A stretch of 64,000 nucleotides of DNA, taken from the NCBI GenBank assembly GCA_011009095.1, contig VTPC01090614.1:45079-109078 (forward strand), given 5' to 3'. Positions 33,401 to 43,075 of the stretch are shown piece by piece. The notes beneath the pieces were generated by a model, which worked only from the letters and a program-made list of their open reading frames with translations, was not told the origin of the DNA and did no database searches. The number at the start of each line of letters is the position of its first letter. Positions within the stretch are counted from its first letter, which is position 1. Made by a program: the position numbers and the translations under genes. The DNA comes from Ignelater luminosus (Eukaryota; Arthropoda; Insecta; Coleoptera; Elateridae).

Positions 33401-33895
33401 GCAGAAATGAAATACCTTTCAAAATGTAACTATTTAATTAGATTCTTTAATAATAATTGAAGATATTTTGAAATGTGACTAATCTCTTTTTTTTATTACT
33501 GTGTACAAAACTATATGTTTATAAAAATATCTTCGAATAATTCTAAATGCATCGTACAATGGTTTATTGCGTAGTTAAGATTTAAACATTCAATGTAATA
33601 TTTTATTTTAAACAAGAATGAAACATAAGAATTTCAGCCTTATGTATAAACCATTAAGGTATACCTGGGAACTGGCAAATCCAACGTTTCAAGTCGTGTC
33701 CATATTCTAGTTAAATGTGATCGAGGATCTCTTGGCACAACAGGAGGATAATTAGGATCATTTGGTACAACACCATCGTAACGATACAATTTTGCTGCAC
33801 CTTTTACTAAGAATGGATCAACCACCAGTTTATAATTTCGTGGCTGCTTAGTACCACTATGAGTTTGACTGTTTCGATCCATCGTTCCGTTCATT
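20816..33895 (-). CDS. Set1: Set1/SETD1 histone H3K4 methyltransferase, ten coding exons, complete
   Basis: Catalytic subunit of the Set1/COMPASS complex, which tri-methylates histone H3 lysine 4 at active promoters in the nucleus. Exons on the minus strand: 33665-33894, 26333-26980, 25937-26278, 25714-25862, 25467-25636, 25078-25411, 22176-23629, 21463-22078, 21049-21401 and 20816-20989. All junctions keep GT..AG and phase, giving 1489 aa (the Drosophila protein is of similar size). Order of parts: N-terminal conserved block, RRM (about aa 90-165), charged linkers, Ser-rich region, WDR5-interacting motif [10 protein letters not shown], n-SET, SET ([17 protein letters not shown]) and post-SET ([10 protein letters not shown]). 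The ATG at 33894 follows a TGTAG that could be an acceptor, so a non-coding 5' exon upstream is likely. The 6.7-kb intron 26981-33664 holds several transposons. Confidence 0.97.
21463..22078 (-). CDS. Set1: Set1 n-SET exon with WDR5-interacting motif
   Basis: Encodes about aa 1109-1315. It contains the n-SET core ([19 protein letters not shown], then [11 protein letters not shown]), a basic patch PPKKRKRDD, and the Win motif [10 protein letters not shown]. In SETD1/MLL proteins the arginine of this motif sits in the WDR5 pocket and couples the enzyme to WRAD subunits. The usual serine after Arg is threonine here. Confidence 0.95.
22176..23629 (-). CDS. Set1: Set1 large central exon (low-complexity linker)
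   Basis: Encodes about aa 625-1109. It starts Tyr/Pro/Gly-rich ([14 protein letters not shown]) and passes through a conserved-looking helix ([20 protein letters not shown], equivalent to the segment before the acidic region in SETD1). It then becomes strongly Ser/Asp/Glu-rich ([20 protein letters not shown]), with Lys/Arg/Glu coiled-coil-like parts. No catalytic motif is expected here. An open frame of 143 codons on the opposite strand (22741-23172) is a shadow of the Ser-rich region. Confidence 0.93.
23760..24050. repeat. GC-rich dispersed repeat, copy 2 (Set1 intron)
   Basis: A GC-rich segment rich in GGGCCGGGCC/TCGGGC motifs inside the 1.4-kb Set1 intron 23630-25077. Positions about 23900-24040 match the repeat at 15795-15975 in the same order of blocks. 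No coding potential. Confidence 0.65.
24480..24960 (+). pseudogene. Tc1/mariner-type transposase C-terminal fragment (Set1 intron)
   Basis: A plus-strand reading contains [16 protein letters not shown], then stops and frame changes, then [21 protein letters not shown]. This is the third catalytic region of an IS630/Tc1/mariner-type DDE transposase, close to the copy at 40600 (WPARSPDLTSLDFCIWGYLK). The piece ends near ACACACTGTATA (24950), a plausible right terminus. It lies opposite to the Set1 gene. Confidence 0.7.
26333..26980 (-). CDS. Set1: Set1 RRM exon
   Basis: Encodes aa 77-293. The RRM runs from about [17 protein letters not shown] through [13 protein letters not shown] (beta 2 region) and [11 protein letters not shown] (RNP1-like) to [14 protein letters not shown]. 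Animal SETD1 RRMs have this same degenerate RNP1. A long Lys/Glu/Asp-rich linker follows, ending in a Ser/Thr-rich stretch. The start at 26980 is set by the TTCCAG acceptor and the phase. Confidence 0.95.
27589..28896 (-). pseudogene. Transposon-derived gene, internally deleted (DUF7869-like?)
   Basis: Minus strand, inside the large Set1 intron. It starts at ATG 28896 ([20 protein letters not shown]) with a candidate 58-bp intron (28775-28832). An acidic Ser/Asp/Glu stretch with KKRRR follows, then [18 protein letters not shown] (28260-28484) and a block with [45 protein letters not shown] and [14 protein letters not shown] (27589-28116). I recall this architecture from many uncharacterised arthropod repeat proteins, probably DUF7869-type, but cannot confirm the name. 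After GSKG the text jumps to the C-terminal part, so the catalytic middle seems to be missing. Frameshifts occur near 28705 and 28260. It is dead. Confidence 0.6.
28897..29689. other. Set1 intron, unclassified
   Basis: No gene is recognised. An 83-codon minus-strand open frame at 29011-29262 has no family resemblance. It may include flanks of the transposon relics on either side. Confidence 0.4.
29690..30027 (+). pseudogene. LINE ORF1-like fragment cut by a MITE
   Basis: The plus strand reads [20 protein letters not shown] then TESYKIGV, and after a frame change [20 protein letters not shown] then [16 protein letters not shown]. This resembles the RRM-like domain of LINE ORF1 proteins, with the typical '...K--L-GT-IYIENDLT---R' ending. 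It has the A-rich codon style of the RTE-like element at 60730-62760. The frame is cut at 30028 by the 617-bp MITE. Confidence 0.55.
30030..30646. mobile_element. 617-bp MITE with long inverted repeats and TA target
   Basis: Bounded by TA on both sides (30028-30029, 30647-30648). Ends are CAGTGTGTCCAAGATAAGG and its complement. The arms are identical for the first 59 bp and stay similar for about 185 bp (to about 30215 on the left, from about 30463 on the right), around an unrelated middle of about 250 bp. TA duplication and a CAGTGTG start fit a Tc1/mariner-mobilised non-autonomous element. No transposase. The arms' high identity suggests a recent insertion. Confidence 0.92.
30700..31780 (-). 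pseudogene. Jockey/I-like LINE endonuclease fragment
   Basis: The minus strand from about 31730 reads [20 protein letters not shown], then [26 protein letters not shown], and near 31450-31400 [19 protein letters not shown]. These are the N-terminal and '-D-NAH-W-G' blocks of an APE-type endonuclease. A later frame (30959-31273) holds [18 protein letters not shown], the region between endonuclease and reverse transcriptase. Several stops and frame changes. It lies in the Set1 intron in the same orientation as the gene. Confidence 0.65.
31850..33664. other. Set1 intron, remainder
   Basis: Strongly AT-rich with no coding sequence, inverted repeat or known element recognised. It ends at the donor of Set1 exon 1 (33663-33664). 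Confidence 0.5.
33665..33894 (-). CDS. Set1: Set1 first coding exon (N-terminal conserved block)
   Basis: Encodes aa 1-77: a short polar start, then [34 protein letters not shown] and LPVPR. This is the conserved N-terminal segment that precedes the RRM in animal SETD1A/B. It ends CCC AG before a GTATAC donor; the AG is completed by the A at 26980, giving Arg-Phe-Lys. It is separated from the rest of the gene by 6.7 kb, so on its own it could be mistaken for an unrelated small gene. A second ATG four codons in (MDRN) is also possible. Confidence 0.93.
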
Positions 33896-34728
33896 CTACA
33901 ACACAAACTTCTAATTAATGAACTGTACTGAACAAATCTGTTTATAAATACCTACCTGTTCAATGAATCTTTAATAAATGCTATTTTAACATAATCCAGA
34001 AATACATTATTAATAATATTAAACAAATAATTAAGTTTAATTAATTAAATAATAACTAAAAACTAATGTGATCTGTTGCTTCTTTATATGTTACCATAAA
34101 AATGTTTATAAAACATAATACCATTCAAAATTATGCTTAAAATTCATTACCATTTGAGACATAAACACAAATAACACTGCTATTAACTACAGAAACGTCC
34201 TAACCTCCATTTGTGTCAAAAATTCACGTCAAATTATCTACTTCATTCATATAAACAAGATTTTTAAAACGGATATTTTACAAAATAAATGAAGTAGAGT
34301 AGAAGCGAAAGGGTTTGAAGTAGGTAAATACTTTAATTTCATATCAATTTTTAATCAATAATTCGCTAAAAGACATTTCTGTAGTATTATTTTGACTACT
34401 TAGTACAGGATTATAACTCTTGTTATAACTACTGCTCCTGCTGGTCACAAGTTGGTAGAACAACTTTGAGTACATATTAAGAAAAAGAGGTTTGCTCTCC
34501 GTATTTAAGGACTTCATATTTTTGTTGTAAAATAACAAATTAATTGTAATATTGGATTAAAGATACAAAAAATATCTTATTATCATTAGTTTTTGTTAAA
34601 AAATAGCGAAATTTCGCAGTTATTATAAAAAATACTAGATGACGCCACAGCAACAAAAATGTGGTGACACATACTTTCAGTGTTGCCACATCAGTTATAA
34701 AATTAAAGATTGTATGAAATCCTTTGAA

Positions 34729-35272
34729 TAGAAAGGCTGATTGACATTATCCTTTTTTCAACCTATTTTTGAGGATCAAACTTGAATCTATTTTTATCCT
34801 AGAATACAACCTAGTTTCGAACCAAGTTTTGGTATTTAATATGAAGTTTACCGAAGTTAATTTTCCCAAATTTATTGAACAGTGCTACCACACCAACCTA
34901 CAAAGTTTTGCACGTTTTGCATTTTGTTTACCTTAACCTCAATTTATATTTCAATTTTTATAAAAAGTTTGTGTTTACAACCAACTGCTATTTATTTGTT
35001 TATTTGTTATAATGTTGAATACAAAAGATAAAAATTATTTCATTATCTGCAAGAGTTAGTAATGTTGAAAGGTCGTTTAGTGCGCAAGTCTAGAATAGAA
35101 TTTAGCATCAAAATAGGTCCGGATCTAGTTTGTCAATCTACTTTCTAGTAGCTTCTAGGATGAAAAAAGGATGACATTCCACCTTATAAGAAACCATCCT
35201 AGACGTCTAGGTTCTAATTTATAGCGAGAAAAAGGTTGAAAATAGGATAATGTGAATCAGCCTTTAATCTCC
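34729..35272. mobile_element. MITE-like element with about 45-bp inverted ends
   Basis: The left end, AAGGCTGATTGACATTATCC from about 34733, is the reverse complement of the right end, GGATAATGTGAATCAGCCTT near 35245-35266. The match continues into TTTTTTCAACCTATTTTT and its partner. Inner parts share TCCTAGAAT/TCTAGGATG motifs. No clear target duplication. No coding sequence. Confidence 0.7.
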
Positions 35273-35274
35273 AA

Positions 35275-35373
35275 AATAGCCAAATTTCTTCTAATTTAAC
35301 CGATTCCGTATCTCTTACAATTTTCGAAATCCCAATAATGAGCATCGAAATGTGGGCACACTGTATACTGTGT
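35275..35373. mobile_element. Right-end remnant of the 30030-type MITE family
   Basis: On the complement it reads CAGTGTGCCCACATTTCGAT, then GCTCATTATTGGGATTTCG, GTAAGAGATACGGAATCGGT and GGCTATTT. The same order of blocks occurs in the MITE at 30030 (GTAAGAGATACAGGATCGGT, GGCTATTT), and the first block resembles the MITE at 52614 (TCTACATTTCGATGCTCACC). Only one arm is present. Confidence 0.75.
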
Positions 35374-35486
35374 TCTTACTAGAAAAGTTACAGCAGGTCA
35401 TCACACTGCATTTTTTGTACACTGTAAAAATAAACTTAAACCATAGCCTACTTTGAATTCTATAAAAAGATTCACTGCACTGCATA

Positions 35487-35986
35487 TTATGCGTTCACAG
35501 TTTTTTTTGCATGAGGGTTGGTCATAGAGATTCACCCAATTTAGCAGTTTGAACGTATTAGTTTTTCAGTTTAAACTAGTGTTATATATATGGTTAGGCT
35601 TTTTAAATGATTTTAGGTTAGATTGCACGACAGAACACCTACAAATGCAATGTTGTCAGTTTTATATAAAATGGAATTAACATCTTTAGTTGTTTTTACG
35701 TTTTCAGTTTAGTAAGTTGTAGGCCCGATTTTTTCATAGTTAGTTAACAGTATCAAATTGTTATGGGAATAATCTATTTGCAAGAAAACATTTTAACTGT
35801 TTAAATATTGCTATTTCAAATAGGCAATAGATTTGGCAATGAGGATCTATTCTGTGCAATGACAGTGATTAGTTTTGAGGTTATCCAAGCCGTACAACGC
35901 AATAACAATTAAAATACCTATTACGTACAACCCAACAAAAGAAGTTTTATGGCCAACCCTCATGTAAAAAAACTGTGAATGCATAA
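35487..35986. mobile_element. 500-bp MITE with about 43-bp inverted ends and TA target
   Basis: TA flanks both sides (35485-35486, 35987-35988). The left end TTATGCGTTCACAGTTTTTT and the complement of the right end TTATGCATTCACAGTTTTTT both continue to CATGAGGGTTGG. No coding sequence. It lies about 490 bp upstream of the UQCRH start. Confidence 0.88.
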
Positions 35987-36474
35987 TACGCTCTAGTTAC
36001 TATTAAGATCTCGGTGACTGCACAAAATTCTATTCAGAAGCACTTGAATCATAAAATTCCTGGACGGTTGGCAGCAACCATCAGTGATTCGTTTGCAACC
36101 GGCATTTCACGCGTCGTTTTAAAAAGGGCTTTCGTATTCTGCTACCGTTTGTATATTTGAGGTTAGGCATGTTGCGTCTGAATTGATGTTTATGTAGAGA
36201 AAAGCAAGTTGTTTTTCAAATTTGTGATGAATGCAATATTACAAAGTGGAATAGTTATCAATGTAGCAAACAACTGATTACTAGATGCTGGCAGCACATA
36301 AACCTGATTACTGCTCCTGAACACAAATTCTCAAATTTCTATACCCGCTGACCTGGCAACAGCGCGTCGCTGTCATTTTTTGGTTAAATTGTCAAATCTT
36401 ATTTAATCAAACCCTGATCGAACCCTGCAAAATTACGCAACAAAAACCCTTTTTGACGTTAAATTGTATTAAAG

Positions 36475-36803
36475 ATGTTCAAGAACTTTTTTGCAAGAGC
36501 GTTGCCGTCTGTAAGAGCTGATGATGAAGAAGAGGAATTAGTTGATCCCCAACAAGTATTGAGGGTAAAGTCTAAAATTGTTAAATTTAGTAAGGTTACC
36601 TAATGGTATTTTATTTCTATTTTTATAAGGATAAGTGCAAAGAAACAGCACATGCTAAACATTTTGCAGAAAAGTTAGAAGAATGCAATAATCGTGTAAA
36701 TTCAAGATCTCGAACTACTGAGACCTGTGTAGAAGAGTTGTTTGATTTTCTACACGCCATTGATCACTGTGTGACAAAGGATCTGTTTAGCAGATTAAAA
36801 TGA
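36475..36803 (+). CDS. UQCRH: Cytochrome bc1 complex subunit 6 (hinge protein, UQCRH)
   Basis: Small acidic subunit of respiratory complex III on the intermembrane-space side; it helps cytochrome c1 meet cytochrome c. Two exons, 36475-36564 and 36630-36803, phase 0, with a 65-bp intron (GTAAAG...ATAAG). The product is 87 aa: DDEEEEELVDPQQVL-type acidic hinge, then CKETAHAKHF, LEECNNRV, SRTTETCVEELFDFLH and DHCVTKDLFSRLK. The cysteines of the twin-helix hairpin (C-C pairs) are all present. The N-terminus MFKNFFARALPSVRA is basic and hydrophobic, unlike mammalian forms, and may be a targeting segment. Confidence 0.94.
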
Positions 36804-38649
36804 AATTATTGAATGGTGTAATAGAAATATTAAAATTGTAGATTATTCATGTAACAGTTACTATTGTTTAAAAAAAAAAGTATTTTGAAAATAAAAATGC
36901 GTATCCTTAATTGAGTTGGTAGCAAGTGGTTTGTTGAAGTTTTATAATCAGCTAAAGACACTTTTTGTCTTTATTTGCTTGTTGTTTACAGCATATTTGA
37001 AGAATTAAGTCATTATTTAAAGTGTATTGTTAATTCTGTTTTTTTTTTGCTGCAGCTTAAAAGTGCAAATCTTTTCATTCTGTTAAAATGTCATATAGTT
37101 TTACAAACATATAAATTAGATTTTTTGCATCAATATCTAGCAGGTATTCTTCACTCCTTTCTGATAAAAGTATCACTGATGTTTTTTCCATTCATAGGCT
37201 GTACAGATCAGTAATTAATGAAGGTGCCTTAGAAGTTTGTTACTATTCACACAGTTGCTCACGTGAACTTACCTTTTGATTTACAAACTGTTTCTAAATT
37301 TGCTTTTAGATCTACTAAGGAAAAGCTTGGACAATTAAGTTTCACAGTTTATTTGATATTTTATTACTACAACATCAAGCTTTACAATACTGTAATAAGT
37401 ACCTATATCAAACATTACAATAAAGATATCTATAATAAATGCATACTATAACGCCCTTTTAGATGATCAGATCAGTTGTCCACTCAGTTTGTTAGAATCT
37501 TACTTCAGGTGGAAGAGATTGGTTGTCTTTACACAATCAGTTTATTAACAGTTATTTTAGAGCAGTAAAATGAAGAAATTATTGCAGTAGCTTTGACTAT
37601 TTTTTTAGTTTTTTATTTTTTTTACATTATTATTATACAGGGTGTCTCATAAATGACGCACAATTGTCAAATGTATTAGTTAGAGAAAGCAGTGTGAAAC
37701 ACAAAACTGTTCAGTTGAGTTCATTTCTGTCTTGTTTTGTTTGTGACACGCTTATGGTGATGTATATTTCTACTCAACAGGTCATAGAATCCTAAAAAAT
37801 CCTAAAATGCAAGCAATTATCATAAATAATGAAATTAAGTCAATATCATAAGATTTCCTAAAATCAAAAGAATTGAGGCCAATTTTTCCTATTTGTTTCC
37901 CAAATCTTTCAAAACAAATCAACTGAAAGCAGCTAATTTTTTAAATAGAGGTGATTTTCTTTTTTTTCCATTATGCACAGGCATCAAAGCATAATAAACC
38001 ATCATAATATATTGTCAGATAGAGTACCTAATCATGCAGTTAATTAAAAGTTTCTTTTTTATTCATGTTTCTCAGAAAATTTTATTCTTGATCAGTTTCA
38101 GCTTTGTTAGAATTTAAATATCTCTCTTCCTTCTTATATGGGGAAGGTTTGAAAATTATGAAAATGGCTCAAGTTAACTAGTGCATTTATTTTTCCAAAT
38201 ACACATAAAAATATTAATTTTGAAAAGTTGGGTGGCAAATACGAATTCACAGCTCTTATTCTGAAAAGAATTTTTCATTGGCTTTTCCTATCCTTTTTAT
38301 AGCACTGTGCATAAGTATTACAGAAAATCAGAAACTCAAGTTTGACACTACATTCTTGTTGTATCTGATAAGTGAATTTTGAAGTGTCCTATTCTGCATA
38401 ATACACAGGTTAGTAGAGAAAGGAATACCAGAAAAAGAAAACAAATGAAAGCTTTTTTGTGGCTGTGGCTTCATATTTGACACACCCCTTCACTCTAAAT
38501 AACTTCTTCATATTACATTTTTGTGTATTTCGAGAAATAAAGATTGTAACGTTTTTTGTTTCTGTTAATGTGCAGTATTTAATCTGTGCTTTCGGTGTGT
38601 TCTTGTATTTTTTTTTTAGTAGTTTTCTCTCATTGAAGAGAGAATCGAA
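36804..38649. other. Intergenic region, no gene seen
   Basis: AT-rich. Short open frames (up to 79 codons) have no family resemblance. A single transposon-end-like motif, TATACAGGGTGTCTCATAAA at about 37635, has no partner that I could find. Confidence 0.5.
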
Positions 38650-39790
38650 CAGATATTAAAGAAGAGTGTTCCGGTCTTCAGTAAGCGTCCGCTATATTGT
38701 TTAGGTGTCTCTTCTAACTATAGCCAGTGAAGCTTGTCTTCGGAGTCTATTGACGATGTTAGTCATTCTGAGATGATCCTTATGGAGGTTCACTCGATGC
38801 CAAGGCAATTTTTAGATTCGAGTCCTGGTCCACTACCAACGGTTTCATGGGGGGGAGTTTCCTTATCGCTTTTTCAGGGGTGATGGAGACTCCAGNNNNN
38901 NNNNNGGGCAGAGACTCTTTTGATAGATTTTTCAGAACCTAATCAACCTCTTCTTAGCGAGTTTAGTTCTGGTTGTTCAGATGCAGAAATTCCAGTACCA
39001 TTTCTACAGCACAGAGATTTATCAATTGCAGGTCTTCTTACTTTCCGAGATTGTTCACCACTCTCTTCGTAACTCAGAAGGTGCATCTCAGGATAGGACT
39101 GTGATTGATAAGGGTAATTGCATAGGGAAGAAAGGAATTGTCAAGTCCATGAGATCTTCACAAGGGCTTGGGTGTTGAAACTATCACCAATGGGGTCTCC
39201 ATTGCCACCACTGTCGTCGACCTAGGGGAAGTTTTGTCATTGGTGTAGGTATCAAGGAGTAACCTTCAGACTATGTCACCGTCTCATCAGGCTTCTCCCT
39301 CTCGATCAGGGCGGATTCCAATTCCCGCCCGACCTTCTCGTCCAAGAATGATCGTGTCAACAGACATAGGAGATTGGAAAAGGTGATTGAAAATAGTTCA
39401 CTCCTTCTTTAAGGAACCCCGAGGTGATGGTAATCGTTCACCATCATAACCTAGAGCATTCATTACCAGAAAACCTGTTAGGCCTAAGAAGTGCCTGGTG
39501 CCAAGTGATTACCTGGAGAGATTTTATGTAGGTCACCTTCAACCTAGATAGGTTTTATCTTCAAGAGATTGGTTGGGCGACAGAACGGTCATGGCCACTT
39601 CATTGAATTTCATTTTGGACAACGGAGAAACCACCTACATTCAGATCTATGCTGCCCTTTATCTTTATTTCTTTTGGGCTCTTGTAGAGTGGTTCTCATA
39701 CATTATGGTGTTTTCCAGATAAATGTGATTTAATCAAAGAAACCACAACTTTAAGTAAAACATTTTGTTCTCATATGACATTTATGTTAT
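38650..39790. other. Unclassified, probably repeat-derived block around an assembly gap
   Basis: Less AT-rich than its surroundings, with broken open frames on the plus strand (for example 38981-39178) and Ser/Pro-rich translations. I could not tie it to a known retrotransposon or transposase. The run of ten N's lies inside it, so the sequence is incomplete. Confidence 0.35.
38896..38905. other. Assembly gap (10 N)
   Basis: Ten consecutive N's. A fixed-size run like this usually marks a scaffold join of unknown true length. Confidence 0.98.
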
Positions 39791-39829
39791 TAATCAGTTT
39801 GCAGTTGATTCATAAGTTGTTTTCTGGTA

Positions 39830-40850
39830 GTGAATTTATTTTTCAACATCAAGGAGCTTCAGTCGATGCCTTATTCAAATGTCGAAATGACCGATGTGGT
39901 TTTCATGTATGGTCCTGCTAATGGGAATACTTTGGAAGCACGTCGCCTTTATAGTGAGGCTTTTTTCAATCGTCAACTACCTTCACATGTGATGTTTGGA
40001 AAAGTTATGATAGCAGATGTCCTAGGTCAGTGTGTACACCTGAAGTTGAAAAAAAATTTTGGCAATAGTAGATGAAAACAAAAAGAGTGTGAGAAGAATT
40101 TCAGCTGAAGTAGGTCTAAGTAGTCCTTTTGTTTGGAGAACTCTTCACCATCAACTTTTATATCCGTACAATATCCAACAGGTGCAAGCCCTTACTCGTT
40201 CTGACTATCAAGCAAGAATGATATTCTGTCAGTGGTTTATAAGAAAAGCTGCTGAACAGCCGATTTTTTCTTCTAACATCCTTTTCACTGATTAAGCTGG
40301 TTTCATTAAAGATGGGATTTTCAATTACCACAATCACGTTTGGTTGGATAAAAATCCACATGCTGTTCTTGAATCCAGACATCAACAGCATTTCAGTCTG
40401 AATATCTGGTTAGGCATTCAACAGGTCCTGCATACCTTAACTTTCTGGTAAACACCTTGCCCGAACTTTTGGAAGATGTCCCTCTAAATCATAGATTGGG
40501 TGTTTGGTTTATGCAAGATGGGGCACCGCCGCATTTTACGCTTGCTGTTAGGGAGCACCTGAACGAAACAGGGAGAGGGGGTTCCATTCCATGGCCTGCT
40601 AGGTCTCCCGACCTAACTTCCTTGGACTTTTGTATTTGGGGTTACTTGAAAAGCTTAGTGTACGCAACACCAGTAAATAATCTTGCCGAGCTGCAACAGC
40701 GAATTGAGCAATGTTGTCAAACAATTCGAGCAGGCTTTTTATAGAAAGGGTGCTGAGCTCCTTCTCGAGAAGATGTAGATCCTGCTTCAAAATGGAAGGA
40801 GGACATATCGAACATCTTCTATGATAATCACGTTCTCTAGTGCTAAACGC
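39830..40850 (+). pseudogene. Tc1/mariner-type DDE transposase, degenerate
   Basis: Plus strand. The N-terminal part (39857-40075) reads GPANGNTLEARRLYSEAFFN, then in another frame ILAIVDENKKSVRRISAEVG and a second HTH (SSPFVWRTLHHQ). Then QARMIFCQWFIRKAAEQ, and the first catalytic block FSSNILFTD followed by a stop where Glu would be expected (D-E-A-GF). WLGIQQ-type and FMQDGAPPHF (second Asp region) and WPARSPDLTSLDFCIWGYLK (third acidic residue) complete the DDE layout. At least four frame changes or stops make it inactive. Related fragments lie at 18255-18590 and 24480-24960. Confidence 0.85.
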
Positions 40851-42820
40851 TAAAAATGAAAATCGCTCTTATCTCGAAAACGGTTGATATAGCGACATAT
40901 CGAAATTTTAAACGATAATAATTTGATAAAGATTCCCAACGCTATCGCCGACCCTGCAGTTTTGCCCAACTCTTATCCATATGATTCATATAGAAACTCT
41001 ACAAACTAGCATTGTGCTTACTCTGGCTGCTATTTTTTATTCTCACAGTAAGGATCATCGTAGTAATGTAGAATAAGTTGTTACCTAGTTCATAATACAA
41101 AATCTGCCTAGATGGTGATTCAAGCTGCGTGAGTCACTTCCTAAGCAGTTTGTTCTCCGGTATGTTCGAATCGAGATTGTTCTTGCAGCATAAGCAATGG
41201 CAGCAAATGAAATGCAGAGCTATATTTATGTAGTGTTGAATACAAAGATTTCAGTAATAAACCGTCAGCTGATTCCTCTTGTTAAAATAAACAAAAACAT
41301 TTATATGAACCATGGTTTGATAACACATGGTTTCCTAGATATTGGTGGTTAGAGGGGACAAAGAATCATTAACTTCGTTTATAAAATCTAAACCAATCAA
41401 CATTTTCTTCTGGAATTTGGAGGATATTGTTATTCAATCAGGGGGCCACTGTATGATGTAAATTCCATGTTTCAAGAATATTTGCAAGCATGCAAAGATA
41501 AACTAAGATAAAAATACCTGAGAAAAATAAGATATGAAAATAGGAGATAGTGTGCATTAGGAAATACATGGTTACCAGGAAAAAATTGTAAACAGTCAAA
41601 CAGTTCTATATCCTAACTGATGATAGAGGTAAAGAATACAGAAGGAGTAGTTACCACCTAAGGTCAAGTAAAAATAAAAGAAATAAACTATCATCTGACC
41701 TCGTTACAGAAGATAATACTCCTGAAAAGGACATGATGATCAAAGCTTATCATATGTGACCAAAAGTAGGATGTTGTAAAGAATAAAATTAGAATAAACA
41801 TTTGGGTTGGTAAAAGAGAGATTGTTCTGTTTTTTATTTTTGTTTTTAAAAGGGAGATGTTCTATAGTCATTTTCATCTGTTTCTATTTATTTATTTGTG
41901 TAATGAAGAATCAACCACACTGTATATTACGTGTCTTCAATAGACTTGGCAGTTTGTATTGAAATTTGCACTAAATTCTCAGCAAGCTGAGTTTTGCTGG
42001 AACACTAACAGCATACCTTTTTTATGTTGAAAATAGTAGAAAATAAATGAAAGTGACATTTCATTATGTCATTCAGTAAGTTACAGCAATTGCTAGAAAG
42101 CTAATGCAGAAACTGTCAATTATCATACATGGATCATTCATGATAAGTTCAAGTAATCATAGAATTCATGTCGTTGAGGTTCAATAATAGCAAGGAAGGA
42201 GAATAATAATAAATCAATAATCAGACAAATATAAATTTAATATGTTTCTCTTAATTTTATTTTAATCCTGTAATGTGATAATGTTCCATTACATTTTTCA
42301 TGTAGGTACAAAGACTCAATTTGTTTAGACAGTATATATAAATCAAGTGTTGTAAATAAGCCTATATTGCATAGTAGAAACTAGATAAATAAATGTAAAT
42401 ATATAATTATTTAACAATATGTGTTTAGAATAAAATAAACAAAATATAAAATAAACATTTACAAGGTATAACATTAATATATGTTATCAAGAAAGAAAAC
42501 AAAAAATATAATGGTAGTTTTATAAATTTAATATTAATTTAAAAGATTAAAGCTTGCTAACTTTGTTACTATTAACGATAAATCACAATAAAGCATTATT
42601 ACCTTTTATTTTATTGCTTTCCAGCCTATACAGTGTTTGTTAATAAAAATGTAATTTGCAAATTATTCTTAAATTGGTGTTACAGTCAAGAAACTACCAT
42701 TAATTTTAATTTATAGAAACTAATAAAAAGAAGAAAAAAGAAAGCAGCTAATATTTGTTATAAAAACTAAAAAGCACATGCAATATAAGAGAAAATAATA
42801 ATTATTAATTAATTAATATT
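40851..42820. other. Intergenic region between transposase relic and Ankfy1
   Basis: No gene is recognised. 41260-41760 contains stretches (for example KINKNIYMNHGLITHG, CKDKLRKYLRKIRYEN-like) that might be LINE debris, but the similarity is too weak to claim. 42200-42820 is extremely AT-rich and includes the Ankfy1 3' untranslated region (read leftwards from 42821). Confidence 0.45.
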
Positions 42821-43075
42821 TTAATTCGTACTTGAACGTAAAACATCAAAACAAATCTTACATACTCGCACGGGTTTATTTTCTCCAAATTTAATAATAG
42901 GTACTTCTTGATCTGAACATTTACTGCAGAGAATTCTTCCACAATGTCTACAGTGATGTTTACGTACGGTTATAGAGAAATTCTTACCACATTCCTGGCA
43001 CATGTCTGTTTGAGTCCAAGGTACTTGTTGTGATAACTGATCTAATAACCTGTGCAAAAGTTGTTTTGTTGCTAC
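42821..43075 (-). CDS. Ankfy1: Ankfy1 last exon, FYVE zinc finger
   Basis: Encodes 84 aa and the stop. All eight zinc-binding Cys/His positions are present: MCQEC, RKHHCRHCGRILC, CSKC and VCKIC. The PI3P-binding patch is the basic RKHHCRHCG. The usual N-terminal W-x-x-D appears as WTQTD, with one extra residue, as in other Rabankyrins that deviate there. Confidence 0.95.
   Translation of the reverse strand, partial: VATKQLLHRLLDQLSQQVPWTQTDMCQECGKNFSITVRKHHCRHCGRILCSKCSDQEVPIIKFGENKPVRVCKICFDVLRSSTN

Larger units (their letters stand above)
33896..36474. other. Set1-UQCRH divergent intergenic region
   Basis: Set1 runs left and UQCRH runs right from this 2.6-kb gap, so both promoters should lie here. 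I see no convincing core promoter. A CAG|/TAG acceptor-like site just before the Set1 ATG suggests a non-coding Set1 exon near 34000-34300. The middle is taken up by three inverted-repeat elements listed separately. Confidence 0.55.

Noticed and set aside
41260-41760. Possible LINE-like peptide pieces
   Set aside because: Similarity is limited to a few Lys/Tyr-rich words that AT-rich DNA yields by chance.
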